Shown: one piece after another, positions 22,494-31,041 of the stretch
Position numbering within the stretch: the first letter of the stretch is position 1
Layout: the number at the start of each line of letters is the position of its first letter
Source of the DNA: a virus
Virus record (IMG/VR): IMGVR_UViG_3300021091_005167
Span: 1-34,654 of that record
Reading direction: 5' to 3' (one strand)
DNA length: 34,654 bases
Notes under the pieces: generated by a model
The model's database searches: none
What the model was told of the DNA's origin: nothing
Seen by the model: only the letters and a program-made list of their open reading frames with translations
Program-made: the position numbers and the translations under genes

Positions 22494-25034
22494 TTATTTT
22501 TCTTTAATTTCTCCTAGTTTCATAAATATCTTATGATCTTGTATAGCTATAATATCTGCAAATACAGAATCCTCACTCTTCTTTTTCCCTCTTATGATAA
22601 CTATATTATTTTCTACTGGTAGGCTATTATTCATTTCTTTGCATTCTTCTATCTTATCATTAAAAATCAAAGTATTTATGGTAGAATTTTCGTCTTGAAC
22701 GTTTAATCTTAGATATCTTGTTTTTTTACTGTTATTAGCAACACCTAAATAATTATCTTTAATTACTCCTATAAATAATACTGGCAAGCCATTTGGGGCA
22801 TCATTTACCTCTCTGATATTTAATAAATCCGGCTTTTGATCAGAAAATATATCTTTTAGATTTGTGTTGTATGTATAGCCAAGAAGCTTATTTTCATAAT
22901 ACCAATTAGCAAACCTTTCATTCTTACTGTTTTGTTCATAAATCTTTTTATAAGGCGCGTAAGATTTTCTAATCGTTTCTAGCCTAGAGTCTTTGACTAT
23001 AATTTTTCCTTTATCGTCTTTAGTCGTATTCAAAAATTTGATTATTTTAAATAGATCGTAATCAAACTTCTCTCCATACATCATCGCATATTTTTGTTCA
23101 TTTTGATTTAAAATATTCCAAAGTTGGGCTTCTAATACTACTTTACTCCTAGATTGTTTAAAGTTCTCAAGCGCGCCAGCTTGGATTAGAGGAGATAATA
23201 CTCTGATTGATAGCTTTGCTTGTTGCGCAGATTTAAAAACATCAAATTTTGTTGCATATTTATTTCTAAAATTATTTAGCCTTTCAATCGATTTATCTGA
23301 AATGCCCTTGATAGATAATAATCCAAATCTTATATCATTTTCTTCAACACTGAAATCCATCTCAGATTTGATAATATGAGGTGGTAATAGTTTTATATTA
23401 AATAAATCCATTTCTTTATGTATTTTTGATATCTCGCTGATAGGGTCAGGTTCAAATCTCGTCATTCTTAGCAGTGATAAAAAGAATTCTTTAGGGTATT
23501 TAAATTTTAAATATATTGTAATTGCAGCTAGTGCCGCATAACTTTGACTATGACTTGCGTTAAACGAATAATTTGCTGAGTCTTCTAAAATTTTCCATAA
23601 TACTTCACTTACTTCTTTAGGAAGATTATTCTTGATGCATTTCTTTTCAATCTTTTCTTTCCAAGATTTAATTTCATCAACCTTCTTTTTACCGACTATT
23701 CTTCTTAATATCTCGGCTTCATCAAGCGTAAATCCTATCTTATGTGCCATTTGCATAAGCTGTTCTTGATATAGTGCAACTCCGCCTGTACGTCTTAGAA
23801 TATCATCAAAAAATGGATGGATAGATTGAAATTCTCCAGTTTCTACGTATTTAGCATATTGATCTACGAACTGTAATGCTCCAGGTCGTGCTAGAGCTAA
23901 TACGGCACTTAACTCTTCTGAATTCCGAGGCTTTACTTTTTTGCAAACTTTAAAATTCGTATCTGCTTCAATTTGAAACAGACCATGAGGACTTTTTAAG
24001 TTTTGTAGCTGTTGATATATAAATACATCTTCTATATCTATATCTTCTATTTTTTTATTAATCATTTTACATACATCATAGACTACTGAAACACTTCTTA
24101 ATCCTAAGAGGTCTAATTTTACGTTAAATTGACTAATATCATTCATGTCAAAAGCGCTTACTTGCTCTTTATCTGACGAAAGTTCTAAGGGACATGTTCC
24201 TGATAAAGGGGTGTGTGAAATTTGTATGCCCGAAGGATGAATCCCTTTATTTTTAATTAAGTTCCTTAATTTAAGAGCTATATTATATATCCCTGGATTT
24301 TCATCACACCATTCTTTAAATTTTTCTACATCATCATAGGCTTCAGAAATATCTTTAACTTGCCCAAATATTTTAGGTATTAAAGAGCTTACGCTAGTCA
24401 TTTCTGATTCACTTTTTTCTTCTACAATTTTACCGCACTCTTTAATTAAAAGTTTTCCACTAAGAGTGTTAAATGTTAATATTTTGCTAATTCTATTTGG
24501 AAATATATCGTTAAGAAAATCAATTACTTTGTGACGATTATAATAGCAAATATCCAAATCAACATCACACATCAAGCTTCCGTCAAGATAAGTTACTCCA
24601 TCAACAACTTGTTTTTTTGCTCGAATTTTAGATATAAATCTTTCGAAATACAAATTGTGCTTTATCGGATCTACTTTTGTTACTCCTATTAAGAATAGGA
24701 TAAGGCTTCCGGCAGCACTTCCTCTACCTAGACCTGTTGGAATCTCATTTTCTTTACAGTAATTAATAACGAGCCAAACTAATATTATATAATCTATAAA
24801 TCCTAAATCTTCTATAACATCAAATTCGTGGTCTAAGCGTTTTTTATAATCTTTATTATTAGGTAAATTAGAGTAGGCAAGCTTTTTCAAAAAGTCTATA
24901 TTTGATGCGTCCTCAGATAAACCCAGAGATCTTTTATGTTCGGGTTTTACCTTAAATTCTGGAAGTCGAACTCCATAAAGAGGTAGTGAAATCTTTTGAA
25001 AAGAATTAATATAATCAGATATCTTCGTCGTCAT
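22494..25034 (-). CDS. dnaE: C-family DNA polymerase III alpha-type catalytic subunit lacking its PHP domain
   Basis: The protein has 846 aa; bacterial DnaE is about 1160. It begins where the palm begins, with LGFIDYIILVW and GLGRGSAAGSL (about 100-110). The metal-binding aspartates lie in CDVDLDICYYNR (D157, D159). Then come ALARPGALQFVDQY, YQEQLMQMAHKIGFTLDEAE with GKKK, and NASHSQSYAALAA. HhH and OB-fold regions close the protein (about 700-830, VLFIGVIKDN...TRYLRLNVQDE). The PHP domain is encoded separately at 25936-26697, with a proofreading exonuclease and a small gene between. It is the replicative polymerase of the phage. It overlaps the upstream 83-aa gene by 20 bp. Confidence 0.93.
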   Translation of the reverse strand: MTTKISDYINSFQKISLPLYGVRLPEFKVKPEHKRSLGLSEDASNIDFLKKLAYSNLPNNKDYKKRLDHEFDVIEDLGFIDYIILVWLVINYCKENEIPTGLGRGSAAGSLILFLIGVTKVDPIKHNLYFERFISKIRAKKQVVDGVTYLDGSLMCDVDLDICYYNRHKVIDFLNDIFPNRISKILTFNTLSGKLLIKECGKIVEEKSESEMTSVSSLIPKIFGQVKDISEAYDDVEKFKEWCDENPGIYNIALKLRNLIKNKGIHPSGIQISHTPLSGTCPLELSSDKEQVSAFDMNDISQFNVKLDLLGLRSVSVVYDVCKMINKKIEDIDIEDVFIYQQLQNLKSPHGLFQIEADTNFKVCKKVKPRNSEELSAVLALARPGALQFVDQYAKYVETGEFQSIHPFFDDILRRTGGVALYQEQLMQMAHKIGFTLDEAEILRRIVGKKKVDEIKSWKEKIEKKCIKNNLPKEVSEVLWKILEDSANYSFNASHSQSYAALAAITIYLKFKYPKEFFLSLLRMTRFEPDPISEISKIHKEMDLFNIKLLPPHIIKSEMDFSVEENDIRFGLLSIKGISDKSIERLNNFRNKYATKFDVFKSAQQAKLSIRVLSPLIQAGALENFKQSRSKVVLEAQLWNILNQNEQKYAMMYGEKFDYDLFKIIKFLNTTKDDKGKIIVKDSRLETIRKSYAPYKKIYEQNSKNERFANWYYENKLLGYTYNTNLKDIFSDQKPDLLNIREVNDAPNGLPVLFIGVIKDNYLGVANNSKKTRYLRLNVQDENSTINTLIFNDKIEECKEMNNSLPVENNIVIIRGKKKSEDSVFADIIAIQDHKIFMKLGEIKEK

Positions 25035-25266
25035 TCTTTCTTTTTTTACGTTTTTTATTATACTTGTTGATGGATTTATCTAGATTTCTTTGAAACTCTG
25101 ATAAACCTTCTTTTAAGGCTGCGAATGATTTTTCTTCATTATTCAATGCATAAAATACGTCAGCCTTGCTATTTGTTTTGCCATGCTGTAAGGTTATTAA
25201 CAGGTAGTCGATATTTTCTTTCTCAAATTTATTGAGAATATCATATATAAAATCCATTGATGCCAT
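25015..25266 (-). CDS. Small hypothetical protein in the polymerase operon
   Basis: I chose the ATG at 25266 (83 aa), with AAAAGGA about 12 nt upstream; a TTG further up would overlap the exonuclease. The middle is helical, with a possible coiled-coil (FEKENIDYLL, then EEKSFAALKEGLSEFQRNL). The C-terminus is a strongly basic run, NKKRKKRK, followed by NDDEDI. It lies between exonuclease and polymerase genes and overlaps the polymerase start by 20 bp, so it may be a small replisome factor that holds polymerase and exonuclease together. I do not recognise a family. Confidence 0.6.
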   Translation of the reverse strand: MASMDFIYDILNKFEKENIDYLLITLQHGKTNSKADVFYALNNEEKSFAALKEGLSEFQRNLDKSINKYNKKRKKRKNDDEDI

Positions 25267-25301
25267 AATTAAATTATATCCTTTTCTTATGTATAATGCA
25301 A

Positions 25302-25943
25302 TCAAATATTAATCATATATTTTATTTTATTCCATACTTTAAAATTTAACTCTAAATCTGATAAGGCGTCGTGCAAAGAATCATAATCATGATTTATATC
25401 TAGATCTTTTCCTGCCGCAGTTAAATTAGTTTTAACATTTTTAACTTTTGTATGGTATAATTTATACATATATTCTGGTAAAGTTTCTTTTTTCGAGTCA
25501 AATACTGTTGAGGTTTTTATGCCTTTGTATAAAAGATTAGTATCAATACTTTTAGATATAAAATCTAAGGGTTCCTGCTTCATAAATTTATAGTATTCAT
25601 TAATTATGTACAGATCAAATCCTACTATATTATGTCCTACTATATAATCCGCCTTCTCTATCCAATCTTTTAATGTTGGAAAAAATGCTTCTGGACTAAT
25701 ACCATTTTTTTCTATTTTTTTTGGGTCAAATCTAGTTATCCTAGCCGCGTCTTTGCTTATTTTTAAATGCGTATCCCACTTGATGCAGACATCTTTAGAA
25801 TCAATAATTTTATCTCCTTGGCATTTAAGCATAGCGATTTGCCAAGGTAAATTATGACAATAGTTTAAGCATAGATTAAATGTTTCGCAGTCTATAAATA
25901 AAAATGTTTTATCTTTATTAAATCTTAATAAATGCTCATCCAT
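25302..25943 (-). CDS. DnaQ-like 3'-5' proofreading exonuclease (DEDDh)
   Basis: I chose the ATG at 25943 (213 aa) because GGAGG lies 10 nt upstream and it overlaps the PHP gene stop (ATGGATGA). The open frame extends to 25979, inside that gene. Motif Exo I is FLFIDCETF (Asp/Glu), Exo II is VGHNIVGFDLY, and Exo III is HDALSDLEL, giving the DEDDh set. Lying between the two parts of the polymerase, it most likely serves as the epsilon-type proofreading subunit, acting in the cytoplasm at the fork. No clamp-binding peptide was identified. Confidence 0.88.
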   Translation of the reverse strand: MDEHLLRFNKDKTFLFIDCETFNLCLNYCHNLPWQIAMLKCQGDKIIDSKDVCIKWDTHLKISKDAARITRFDPKKIEKNGISPEAFFPTLKDWIEKADYIVGHNIVGFDLYIINEYYKFMKQEPLDFISKSIDTNLLYKGIKTSTVFDSKKETLPEYMYKLYHTKVKNVKTNLTAAGKDLDINHDYDSLHDALSDLELNFKVWNKIKYMINI

Positions 25944-26697
25944 GATTTTGCTCCCTCCAACTTTCCATACAAAATTCATTACTCGACATATGCTCTATCT
26001 CAGGTTTATTTAATGTAGTTCTATTGTTAATGCATCTAAAAGTAAGATAGCTTTTAAAATCTTTCCTTTCTTTATAATAAATGCTTTTTGTTTTAATGAC
26101 TTCGAGTTTATTTGATTCACTAAACTTTAGCATTTTATTTTTAAGAATATTATCAAAAATCAATTGATTATCTTCTACAAATATCGTTGGTTTATAATTT
26201 TCTATAAATGATATACATTGATATCCTTTAAATGCATTATTGAACATAAAATTATCATAGAATGGTATTGCTAGTTTTATACCTTCGTTAAAGTGCGTCT
26301 TTAAAATTTGCATATCTAATCTTGGAGTGTAGTAGAACCCTTCTGTACTGGCTTTTGTCCATAATTTAATTAATGTTTTATACCCCTCATTCCCGTTAGC
26401 GAATATAATTAACTTATGATGTTTTTTAAGTTCTTCTTCATTCTTATTGTTAATGTTCTCGCAAAAAACAAATTTAATGCCAAAAATCAAATCAATATTA
26501 TTTTGTTTTAAATTTTTATAAGCTTGAAGAAAACCACTGAAACAATCTTCTACTAAGAAGACTTTCTTTAATTTGTTCTCTTTTGCGATCTCGATAATAG
26601 AATCTGGTCCATTTTCTTCTGGACTCTCGTCTTCAAGAGTCAATATGCTTTTCCCGATAGAAAAATGGCTTTTAAACAATGGAATAACTTTATGCAT
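25936..26697 (-). CDS. Stand-alone PHP domain of a split DnaE polymerase (active site degenerate)
   Basis: The protein has 253 aa. The overall order matches the DnaE N-terminal PHP domain: a first strand with SHFSIG, a helix SIIEIAKENKLKKVFLVED, IDLIFGIKFVF, and especially HHKLIIFANGNEGYKTLIKLWTKASTEGFYYTPRLD (positions 26280-26430), which is close to the DnaE consensus for that stretch. The usual metal-binding HxH near the start and the TDH motif are replaced (SHFS, LVED), so phosphoesterase activity is unlikely. It probably binds the polymerase and exonuclease structurally. It is the first gene of its operon, directly after a promoter, with no Shine-Dalgarno. Confidence 0.8.
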   Translation of the reverse strand: MHKVIPLFKSHFSIGKSILTLEDESPEENGPDSIIEIAKENKLKKVFLVEDCFSGFLQAYKNLKQNNIDLIFGIKFVFCENINNKNEEELKKHHKLIIFANGNEGYKTLIKLWTKASTEGFYYTPRLDMQILKTHFNEGIKLAIPFYDNFMFNNAFKGYQCISFIENYKPTIFVEDNQLIFDNILKNKMLKFSESNKLEVIKTKSIYYKERKDFKSYLTFRCINNRTTLNKPEIEHMSSNEFCMESWREQNHG

Positions 26698-26703
26698 TTA
26701 ATA

Positions 26704-26732
26704 TTTATACTTTATATTATATATAATGTCAA
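26704..26732 (-). promoter_or_regulatory. Sigma70-like promoter, predicted leaderless, for the polymerase operon
   Basis: TTGACA, 17-nt spacer, TATAAA, then 6 nt to the ATG at 26697. The -35 shares bases with the stop codon of the preceding gene. The sequence before the ATG has no purine-rich ribosome site. This is the best consensus match of the four promoters in the block. Confidence 0.6.
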
Positions 26733-27721
26733 GATAAATCGTTAAAATCATCTTTTGTTGTTGAGGACATTTCTTCTAATATATCGTTTGTAGACTGGTT
26801 TATAGAAACATTATTAAACCTTGGACACCCTGCGTATTGCCTTTTTTCAATTTTAAATCCTTCGATATTTTTAAATTCACCATTGAAATTGGATTCAATA
26901 ATCTCATTCTTTTCATTTAATTTTACATAATATTCAAAAGAATCTTTATAGGGACATTTCCAATTGCCAACTCCACACATCCATTTGTTTTTGGGATTAT
27001 CTGCGGCAAAATTTGATTCAGCACTATTTATATCAAAATTATTTATATGAGTATTAACATATTCAAGATAGTATTCAAATCCTTTAATTTGATTTTCGTC
27101 AAATTCAAGTTCTTGGATTGGTTGTTTTGGAAATCTTAAAAATAGAAACCTTACTATAGGCTTAAGTTTAGGCCATATCTTCCTGCTCGCTAAACTGTAG
27201 GTCATGGCTTGAATATTAGCCTCCAAATCATCTCCCCTAAATTTAGCTTTGGAGCTTTTATAATCAATTATAAGCATTTTATTTTTCGTTTTAATAGGCT
27301 TATCGATAAATCCCTTAATATGATATTTAGGGCTATCGCTCTTTATCTCAAAAGCGTATTCTGGCGATACGATTTTACCGTCTTCACCATAAAAATCATG
27401 TTTTAATCCTACTAAAATCATATCATCAATAATTTCAAAATTGCTTATATCTAGTGGAGCTTGATTAATTAATTTTTTAGTCAATCTTTCAATCGCTCTG
27501 CTTCCTTTGATAGAGTTGCTTTTGATAATTGATGTAAAATGCTTCTTATGCTTTTTATTCAATAGGATTTCAAATATCTTATGACAAACTGTTCCTCTTA
27601 GAGCTCCGTCATTTTGAGTTTGTGGAATTTTAGTATGATAATTATTCCAATACACCCACGAGCAGGTCTCAAGAGTTTTAATTCTAGAGGCTGATAATAC
27701 TTTTAAAGGTTTATTTTCCAT
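26729..27721 (-). CDS. Cas4/RecB-like PD-(D/E)XK nuclease with probable Fe-S cysteines
   Basis: The protein has 330 aa. N-terminal motif SASRIKTLETCSWVYW has the family first Cys. RGTVCHKIFE follows, then GFIDKP (Asp), LIIDYKSSK (D-x-K) and EANIQAMTYSLA (Q-x3-Y), the ordered signature of RecB/Cas4 nucleases. Three later cysteines (WMCGVGNWKC and AGCPRF) could complete an iron-sulfur cluster with the first. It overlaps the primase gene by 19 bp, so it is cotranscribed with helicase, ThyX and primase. Its role is probably end processing for recombination or host DNA turnover. No CRISPR array or other cas gene is present, so a CRISPR role is unlikely. Confidence 0.85.
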   Translation of the reverse strand: MENKPLKVLSASRIKTLETCSWVYWNNYHTKIPQTQNDGALRGTVCHKIFEILLNKKHKKHFTSIIKSNSIKGSRAIERLTKKLINQAPLDISNFEIIDDMILVGLKHDFYGEDGKIVSPEYAFEIKSDSPKYHIKGFIDKPIKTKNKMLIIDYKSSKAKFRGDDLEANIQAMTYSLASRKIWPKLKPIVRFLFLRFPKQPIQELEFDENQIKGFEYYLEYVNTHINNFDINSAESNFAADNPKNKWMCGVGNWKCPYKDSFEYYVKLNEKNEIIESNFNGEFKNIEGFKIEKRQYAGCPRFNNVSINQSTNDILEEMSSTTKDDFNDLS

Positions 27722-28611
27722 TGTTTAATTTCTTCTTTCGTCATTTCGCCAAAATCTTTTCTTATTGGCAATGCAATTCGTATTTGATGTTTATCAAAAT
27801 GTTTTAACAATTTTTCCTTGGTTTTATCTGCGGCTAAATTTCCTGCATTATTGTTTAGACAATCGTTATTAAATGATATATAAATCTTATTTGGATTTAA
27901 AATTAGTAAGCTATTAAGAATTCCTGTACTAAGATTTAATCCAAAAGTTACTATGCTATTTTTAATTCCAACATCCCATAACGCAAGCATATCTCCTATG
28001 CTTTCTACAAGAATAACGCTTTTTTCTTCAGATGGAATATCTGAATTTATTTGTAGTGGATATTTCCAGTTTACTTTATCTCCTACGAGTTTCCACTTGG
28101 GGCACATTTTTTCATTTCGATTTAAGATGTCTCGTCCTGCAACCCCTATTAATTGTCTTTCTTTATTAAATATAGGAAAAACATATCTTCCTTTCATTCT
28201 TCCTTCTTTAAGAATTCCTCCTTCAAATTGCTCCATTGTCTCATTGCTAATCCCTCTTTTATTCCAAAAGCTATGATCTTTGACTAATTTAAGTAAAACG
28301 TCCGGCGAATAACATTTTACTTGCTTAATTTCTGGTTTTTTATAAACAGTATAAGTATTTATTGTTGGCGCTTTTTGATTTATCCATTCTTTAGCTTCCA
28401 CATTGTTAGATAAATTTAATGTTATTCTGACTAAATCTTGTAGATTACCCGTGAGATTCTCTTTAAAGTCTACCCATTTTCCAGAATCTTTATATATTAC
28501 TAGAACATTTTCATTATCAGAATCTCTATATAATGGTCTTGTTCGATATTCTTTCGAATATTCTTTGAGATTGTATCCTAAATTAGATAAAATTTCTTTT
28601 ATGTTTTCCAT
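27703..28611 (-). CDS. DnaG-type TOPRIM primase, without zinc-finger cysteines
   Basis: The protein has 302 aa. The N-terminal 80 residues keep the shape of the primase zinc-binding module (PLYRDSDNENVLVIYKDSGKWVDF) but lack the CHC2 cysteines. The middle has KGRYVFPIFNKERQLIGVAGRDI, typical of DnaG. The TOPRIM core is VILVESIGDMLALW (conserved Glu) and IYISFNNDCLNNNAGN, where the usual first Asp of DxD is Asn. It would make RNA primers with the DnaB-like helicase encoded two genes upstream. Its start overlaps ThyX by 13 bp and it overlaps the nuclease gene downstream by 19 bp. No helicase-binding domain is obvious at the C-terminus. Confidence 0.82.
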   Translation of the reverse strand: MENIKEILSNLGYNLKEYSKEYRTRPLYRDSDNENVLVIYKDSGKWVDFKENLTGNLQDLVRITLNLSNNVEAKEWINQKAPTINTYTVYKKPEIKQVKCYSPDVLLKLVKDHSFWNKRGISNETMEQFEGGILKEGRMKGRYVFPIFNKERQLIGVAGRDILNRNEKMCPKWKLVGDKVNWKYPLQINSDIPSEEKSVILVESIGDMLALWDVGIKNSIVTFGLNLSTGILNSLLILNPNKIYISFNNDCLNNNAGNLAADKTKEKLLKHFDKHQIRIALPIRKDFGEMTKEEIKQWKINL

Positions 28612-29255
28612 TGTAATGTTTCGCTAATTAAAGGAAATTCTTTTACAAATATCTTTTTACATCTATCTGCGATTATTCTATGTTCTTTCTGCGTATTTTG
28701 CTCTGTTCTTAATTCAAGGTAATGAATCCAGCTTCTTAAAGATCCTTTCATATACATTGTTGTTTCTGTGGTCAGGGGTAATACCATTCTAGCAACTTCT
28801 TTAGCGACACCATTTTCAATCATAGTTTCATAGCAATGTTGAGATAATGCTATGGATTCTGCAATCAAATGGCTAATATTTTCATATGCGGGATTTGTAA
28901 CTGGCATGAGATTCTCACCTACTTGTCTATTTTTATCTCCTTGAAGTCTTAATTCAACATCTTCAAATTCGGTTGCCATGCTGTATCTTTGACTAAACTC
29001 TTGAAAGGAAAAGGACCTGTGCCTTAGAATTTGCGCTGCAATAGCTCTGCTCGTTTTAATTTCTACTGTCATATCGACTAATTCAAATGGAGACCAATGT
29101 TTATGTTTGATTAAAAATCCTAATAATTTTGGCGCAGTCTCTGTATTCATTTGATTAGATGGATTACTAACTCTAGCACAATAGGCAACGAGATCTTCAG
29201 CATTATTTATTCCATCAATATATGGTTGAGTTATAGATATTAATTTTACATTCAT
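28599..29255 (-). CDS. thyX: Flavin-dependent thymidylate synthase ThyX
   Basis: The protein has 218 aa. The ThyX motif RHRx7S is present as R78-H-R80 ... S88 (RHRSFSFQEFSQRYS). SPFELVDMTVEIKTSRAIAAQ precedes it. The C-terminal LRSWIHYLELRTEQNTQKEHR matches the substrate and FAD region. The enzyme makes dTMP from dUMP using methylene-tetrahydrofolate, FAD and NAD(P)H, supplying DNA synthesis. It overlaps the helicase stop as ATGA and has GGAG 7 nt before the start. The length is normal for the family. Confidence 0.95.
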   Translation of the reverse strand: MNVKLISITQPYIDGINNAEDLVAYCARVSNPSNQMNTETAPKLLGFLIKHKHWSPFELVDMTVEIKTSRAIAAQILRHRSFSFQEFSQRYSMATEFEDVELRLQGDKNRQVGENLMPVTNPAYENISHLIAESIALSQHCYETMIENGVAKEVARMVLPLTTETTMYMKGSLRSWIHYLELRTEQNTQKEHRIIADRCKKIFVKEFPLISETLQWKT

Positions 29256-30742
29256 ATTAATTCTCCGTCTTCATTTGTTCCGCCTTGGTCAAAATCTAAC
29301 CTTTCATTCTCTGCGTCTACAATTTCTCGTAAAGTTCCTCGTTCTTCTACATTAAAATTATTAACATCAAAATTAATATAGTTATTGAAATATTTAAATT
29401 CATTCTCGCCAACTCTTCTGCGGACAAGGTCGTGGTGACCTGCTCCTTCTCTGCCTTGAAATCTTGTTTTAATAGCTATTAGTTTATGTGTCCCGAACTG
29501 TTCTCCATCTACTTGTATTTCATCTTGAGTCTTTCTCCTAAAAATTCCTACAAATGACGCGAACCATTGCATACGATCTGATAGTGCAATTGCAGAACTG
29601 TCATCAGTAACTTGATTTGCACTTCTGTTAAAGTTTTCTCCTGTTCTATTCAACTGCATCGCAGTAATAACTGGGCATTTAATTTCTTCTGAGATTCTTT
29701 TTAATTTATCAATCTTATCGCCAATAGCTTGATGCTCTGCCCAATTTTGACTTACTTTTTCACCAGTCAATTTGATATAATCGTAAACTATGAGCGCTTG
29801 ATTTCCTCTGCCCACTTTTGTATAGTACCATCTTCTAATAATAGATGATACTTCATCTACATTTTTATTTGCTACATGATAATGGTAATGAGTCATTCCT
29901 TTAACTTTTGGCCAAGCATCCCTCACTTTTTGGATCATCTCTGGATTTTTTCTCCAGTTGCCAGTTTCAATAAACCAAAGTGGAACGCCAGATATACTTG
30001 ACACTAGTCTCATTTGAGTATCTAAAGTAGACATTTCAGTGTCTAAAATTAAAGCTTTTGTATTTTTATTATGAACGTTTGCTGTTTTATAGGCAATATC
30101 ATTAAGCCATGTACTTTTCCCTTGACCAGGCCTACTTACTATAGAATAAATATTCCCTTGTTTTAGACCTCCATATAGATTATTAAAATTATTATATGGA
30201 GTCTTTAGACCAGTTTCTTCTCTTGGGTTATTGCCTATTTCTTCAATAATACTTTCCATTTCCTCAAATAGATTAACTGGTTCTCCTTCGAGGTAATATT
30301 GACTAACTTTATTATTATAGATTTCATCTACTTTAGAAACGATAGAGTCAATTCCGTCTTCTGCATTTTCTTTAACAAATTTCTTTACATTTTCAGCTGT
30401 TTCAAAAAGCTCTCTCCGAACTTTAATCTTACTTAATTCTTTACAGGCGTTAATTGTGCCTTGAGTATTGATCTGAGTAAGAGCCAACGCATCAATGTAT
30501 GAAAATATATCTATTTCATCTTTAAAAGAAATTCCTAAGTTTTTAATTTTTTGCGCCAATAATATTTTATCAATCTTGTTGTTCTTATTTAACTCGTCTT
30601 TTATGCATGAAAAGATTGTGGTATGTACATCATTATAAAAATCTTTTTCTGAAATAAATTTTGATACATCAAAAAATACTTCTGGATTTCTAATGAGGCC
30701 ACCTAGAACATGGCGCTCTACTTGAACTGAATATATAGGCAT
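29252..30742 (-). CDS. dnaB: DnaB-like replicative DNA helicase
   Basis: The protein has 496 aa. The DnaB N-terminal domain starts at the very first residues (PIYSVQVERHVLGGLIRNP), which fixes the start. The RecA-like domain begins near 180, with Walker A SRPGQGKST (203-211), an acidic ILDTEMS, Walker B LIVYDYIKL, the H3-type motif ITAMQLNRTGE, and an Arg-finger region near TRFQGREGAGHH. It unwinds the fork as a hexamer and couples with the primase in the same operon. The gene follows a strong promoter with no Shine-Dalgarno before its ATG. Confidence 0.94.
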   Translation of the reverse strand: MPIYSVQVERHVLGGLIRNPEVFFDVSKFISEKDFYNDVHTTIFSCIKDELNKNNKIDKILLAQKIKNLGISFKDEIDIFSYIDALALTQINTQGTINACKELSKIKVRRELFETAENVKKFVKENAEDGIDSIVSKVDEIYNNKVSQYYLEGEPVNLFEEMESIIEEIGNNPREETGLKTPYNNFNNLYGGLKQGNIYSIVSRPGQGKSTWLNDIAYKTANVHNKNTKALILDTEMSTLDTQMRLVSSISGVPLWFIETGNWRKNPEMIQKVRDAWPKVKGMTHYHYHVANKNVDEVSSIIRRWYYTKVGRGNQALIVYDYIKLTGEKVSQNWAEHQAIGDKIDKLKRISEEIKCPVITAMQLNRTGENFNRSANQVTDDSSAIALSDRMQWFASFVGIFRRKTQDEIQVDGEQFGTHKLIAIKTRFQGREGAGHHDLVRRRVGENEFKYFNNYINFDVNNFNVEERGTLREIVDAENERLDFDQGGTNEDGELI

Positions 30743-30750
30743 ACAATATA

Positions 30751-30779
30751 ATTCTATTCTAGATTTAATTTTAAGTCAA
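30751..30779 (-). promoter_or_regulatory. Sigma70-like promoter, predicted leaderless, for the helicase-ThyX-primase operon
   Basis: TTGACT, 17-nt spacer, TAGAAT, then 8 nt to the ATG at 30742. The -35 directly follows the preceding stop. There is no ribosome site. Because the DnaB N-terminus is conserved from residue 2, the start codon is secure, so a leader of 0-2 nt is the natural reading. Confidence 0.6.
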
Positions 30780-31028
30780 CTAATCTTTTTTCTTGCGTTT
30801 CTTTTTGCTGAGGTCTGCAATATTTTGTATTGTGCATTCAATATTTAAAGAATTCATTGCTTCTGCCCAATAATTAACGTATTGCTGTAATGCCATTGCA
30901 TTTAATTGATTATCGAATTTTGTCATTACTTGAGGATCCCCTTCGGAATTAAAATTGAATAAAATAAATCCTCCAAATGAATTTTCGTTTAAAGCTTCGA
31001 GCAGCGAGTTAGGAAAATTTTTCTGCAC
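30780..31028 (-). CDS. Small hypothetical protein, basic C-terminus
   Basis: The protein has 82 aa. The first usable start is a GTG at 31028; no good Shine-Dalgarno is seen. The N-terminal half includes a hydrophobic GGFILFNFN strand, the middle is helical (LNAMALQQYVNYWAEAMNSL), and the C-terminus is SKKKRKKKD. A GTGTAAATT sequence lies a few bases before the start, at a different spacing from the structural genes. It ends exactly at the helicase promoter. It is not recognised; a small DNA-metabolism accessory is possible from context. Confidence 0.55.
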   Translation of the reverse strand: MQKNFPNSLLEALNENSFGGFILFNFNSEGDPQVMTKFDNQLNAMALQQYVNYWAEAMNSLNIECTIQNIADLSKKKRKKKD

Positions 31029-31041
31029 ATAAAAATTTACA

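Noticed and set aside
26729-27721. CRISPR-associated Cas4
   Set aside because: No CRISPR array or other cas gene is visible; RecB/Cas4-like nucleases are common in phage replication blocks.
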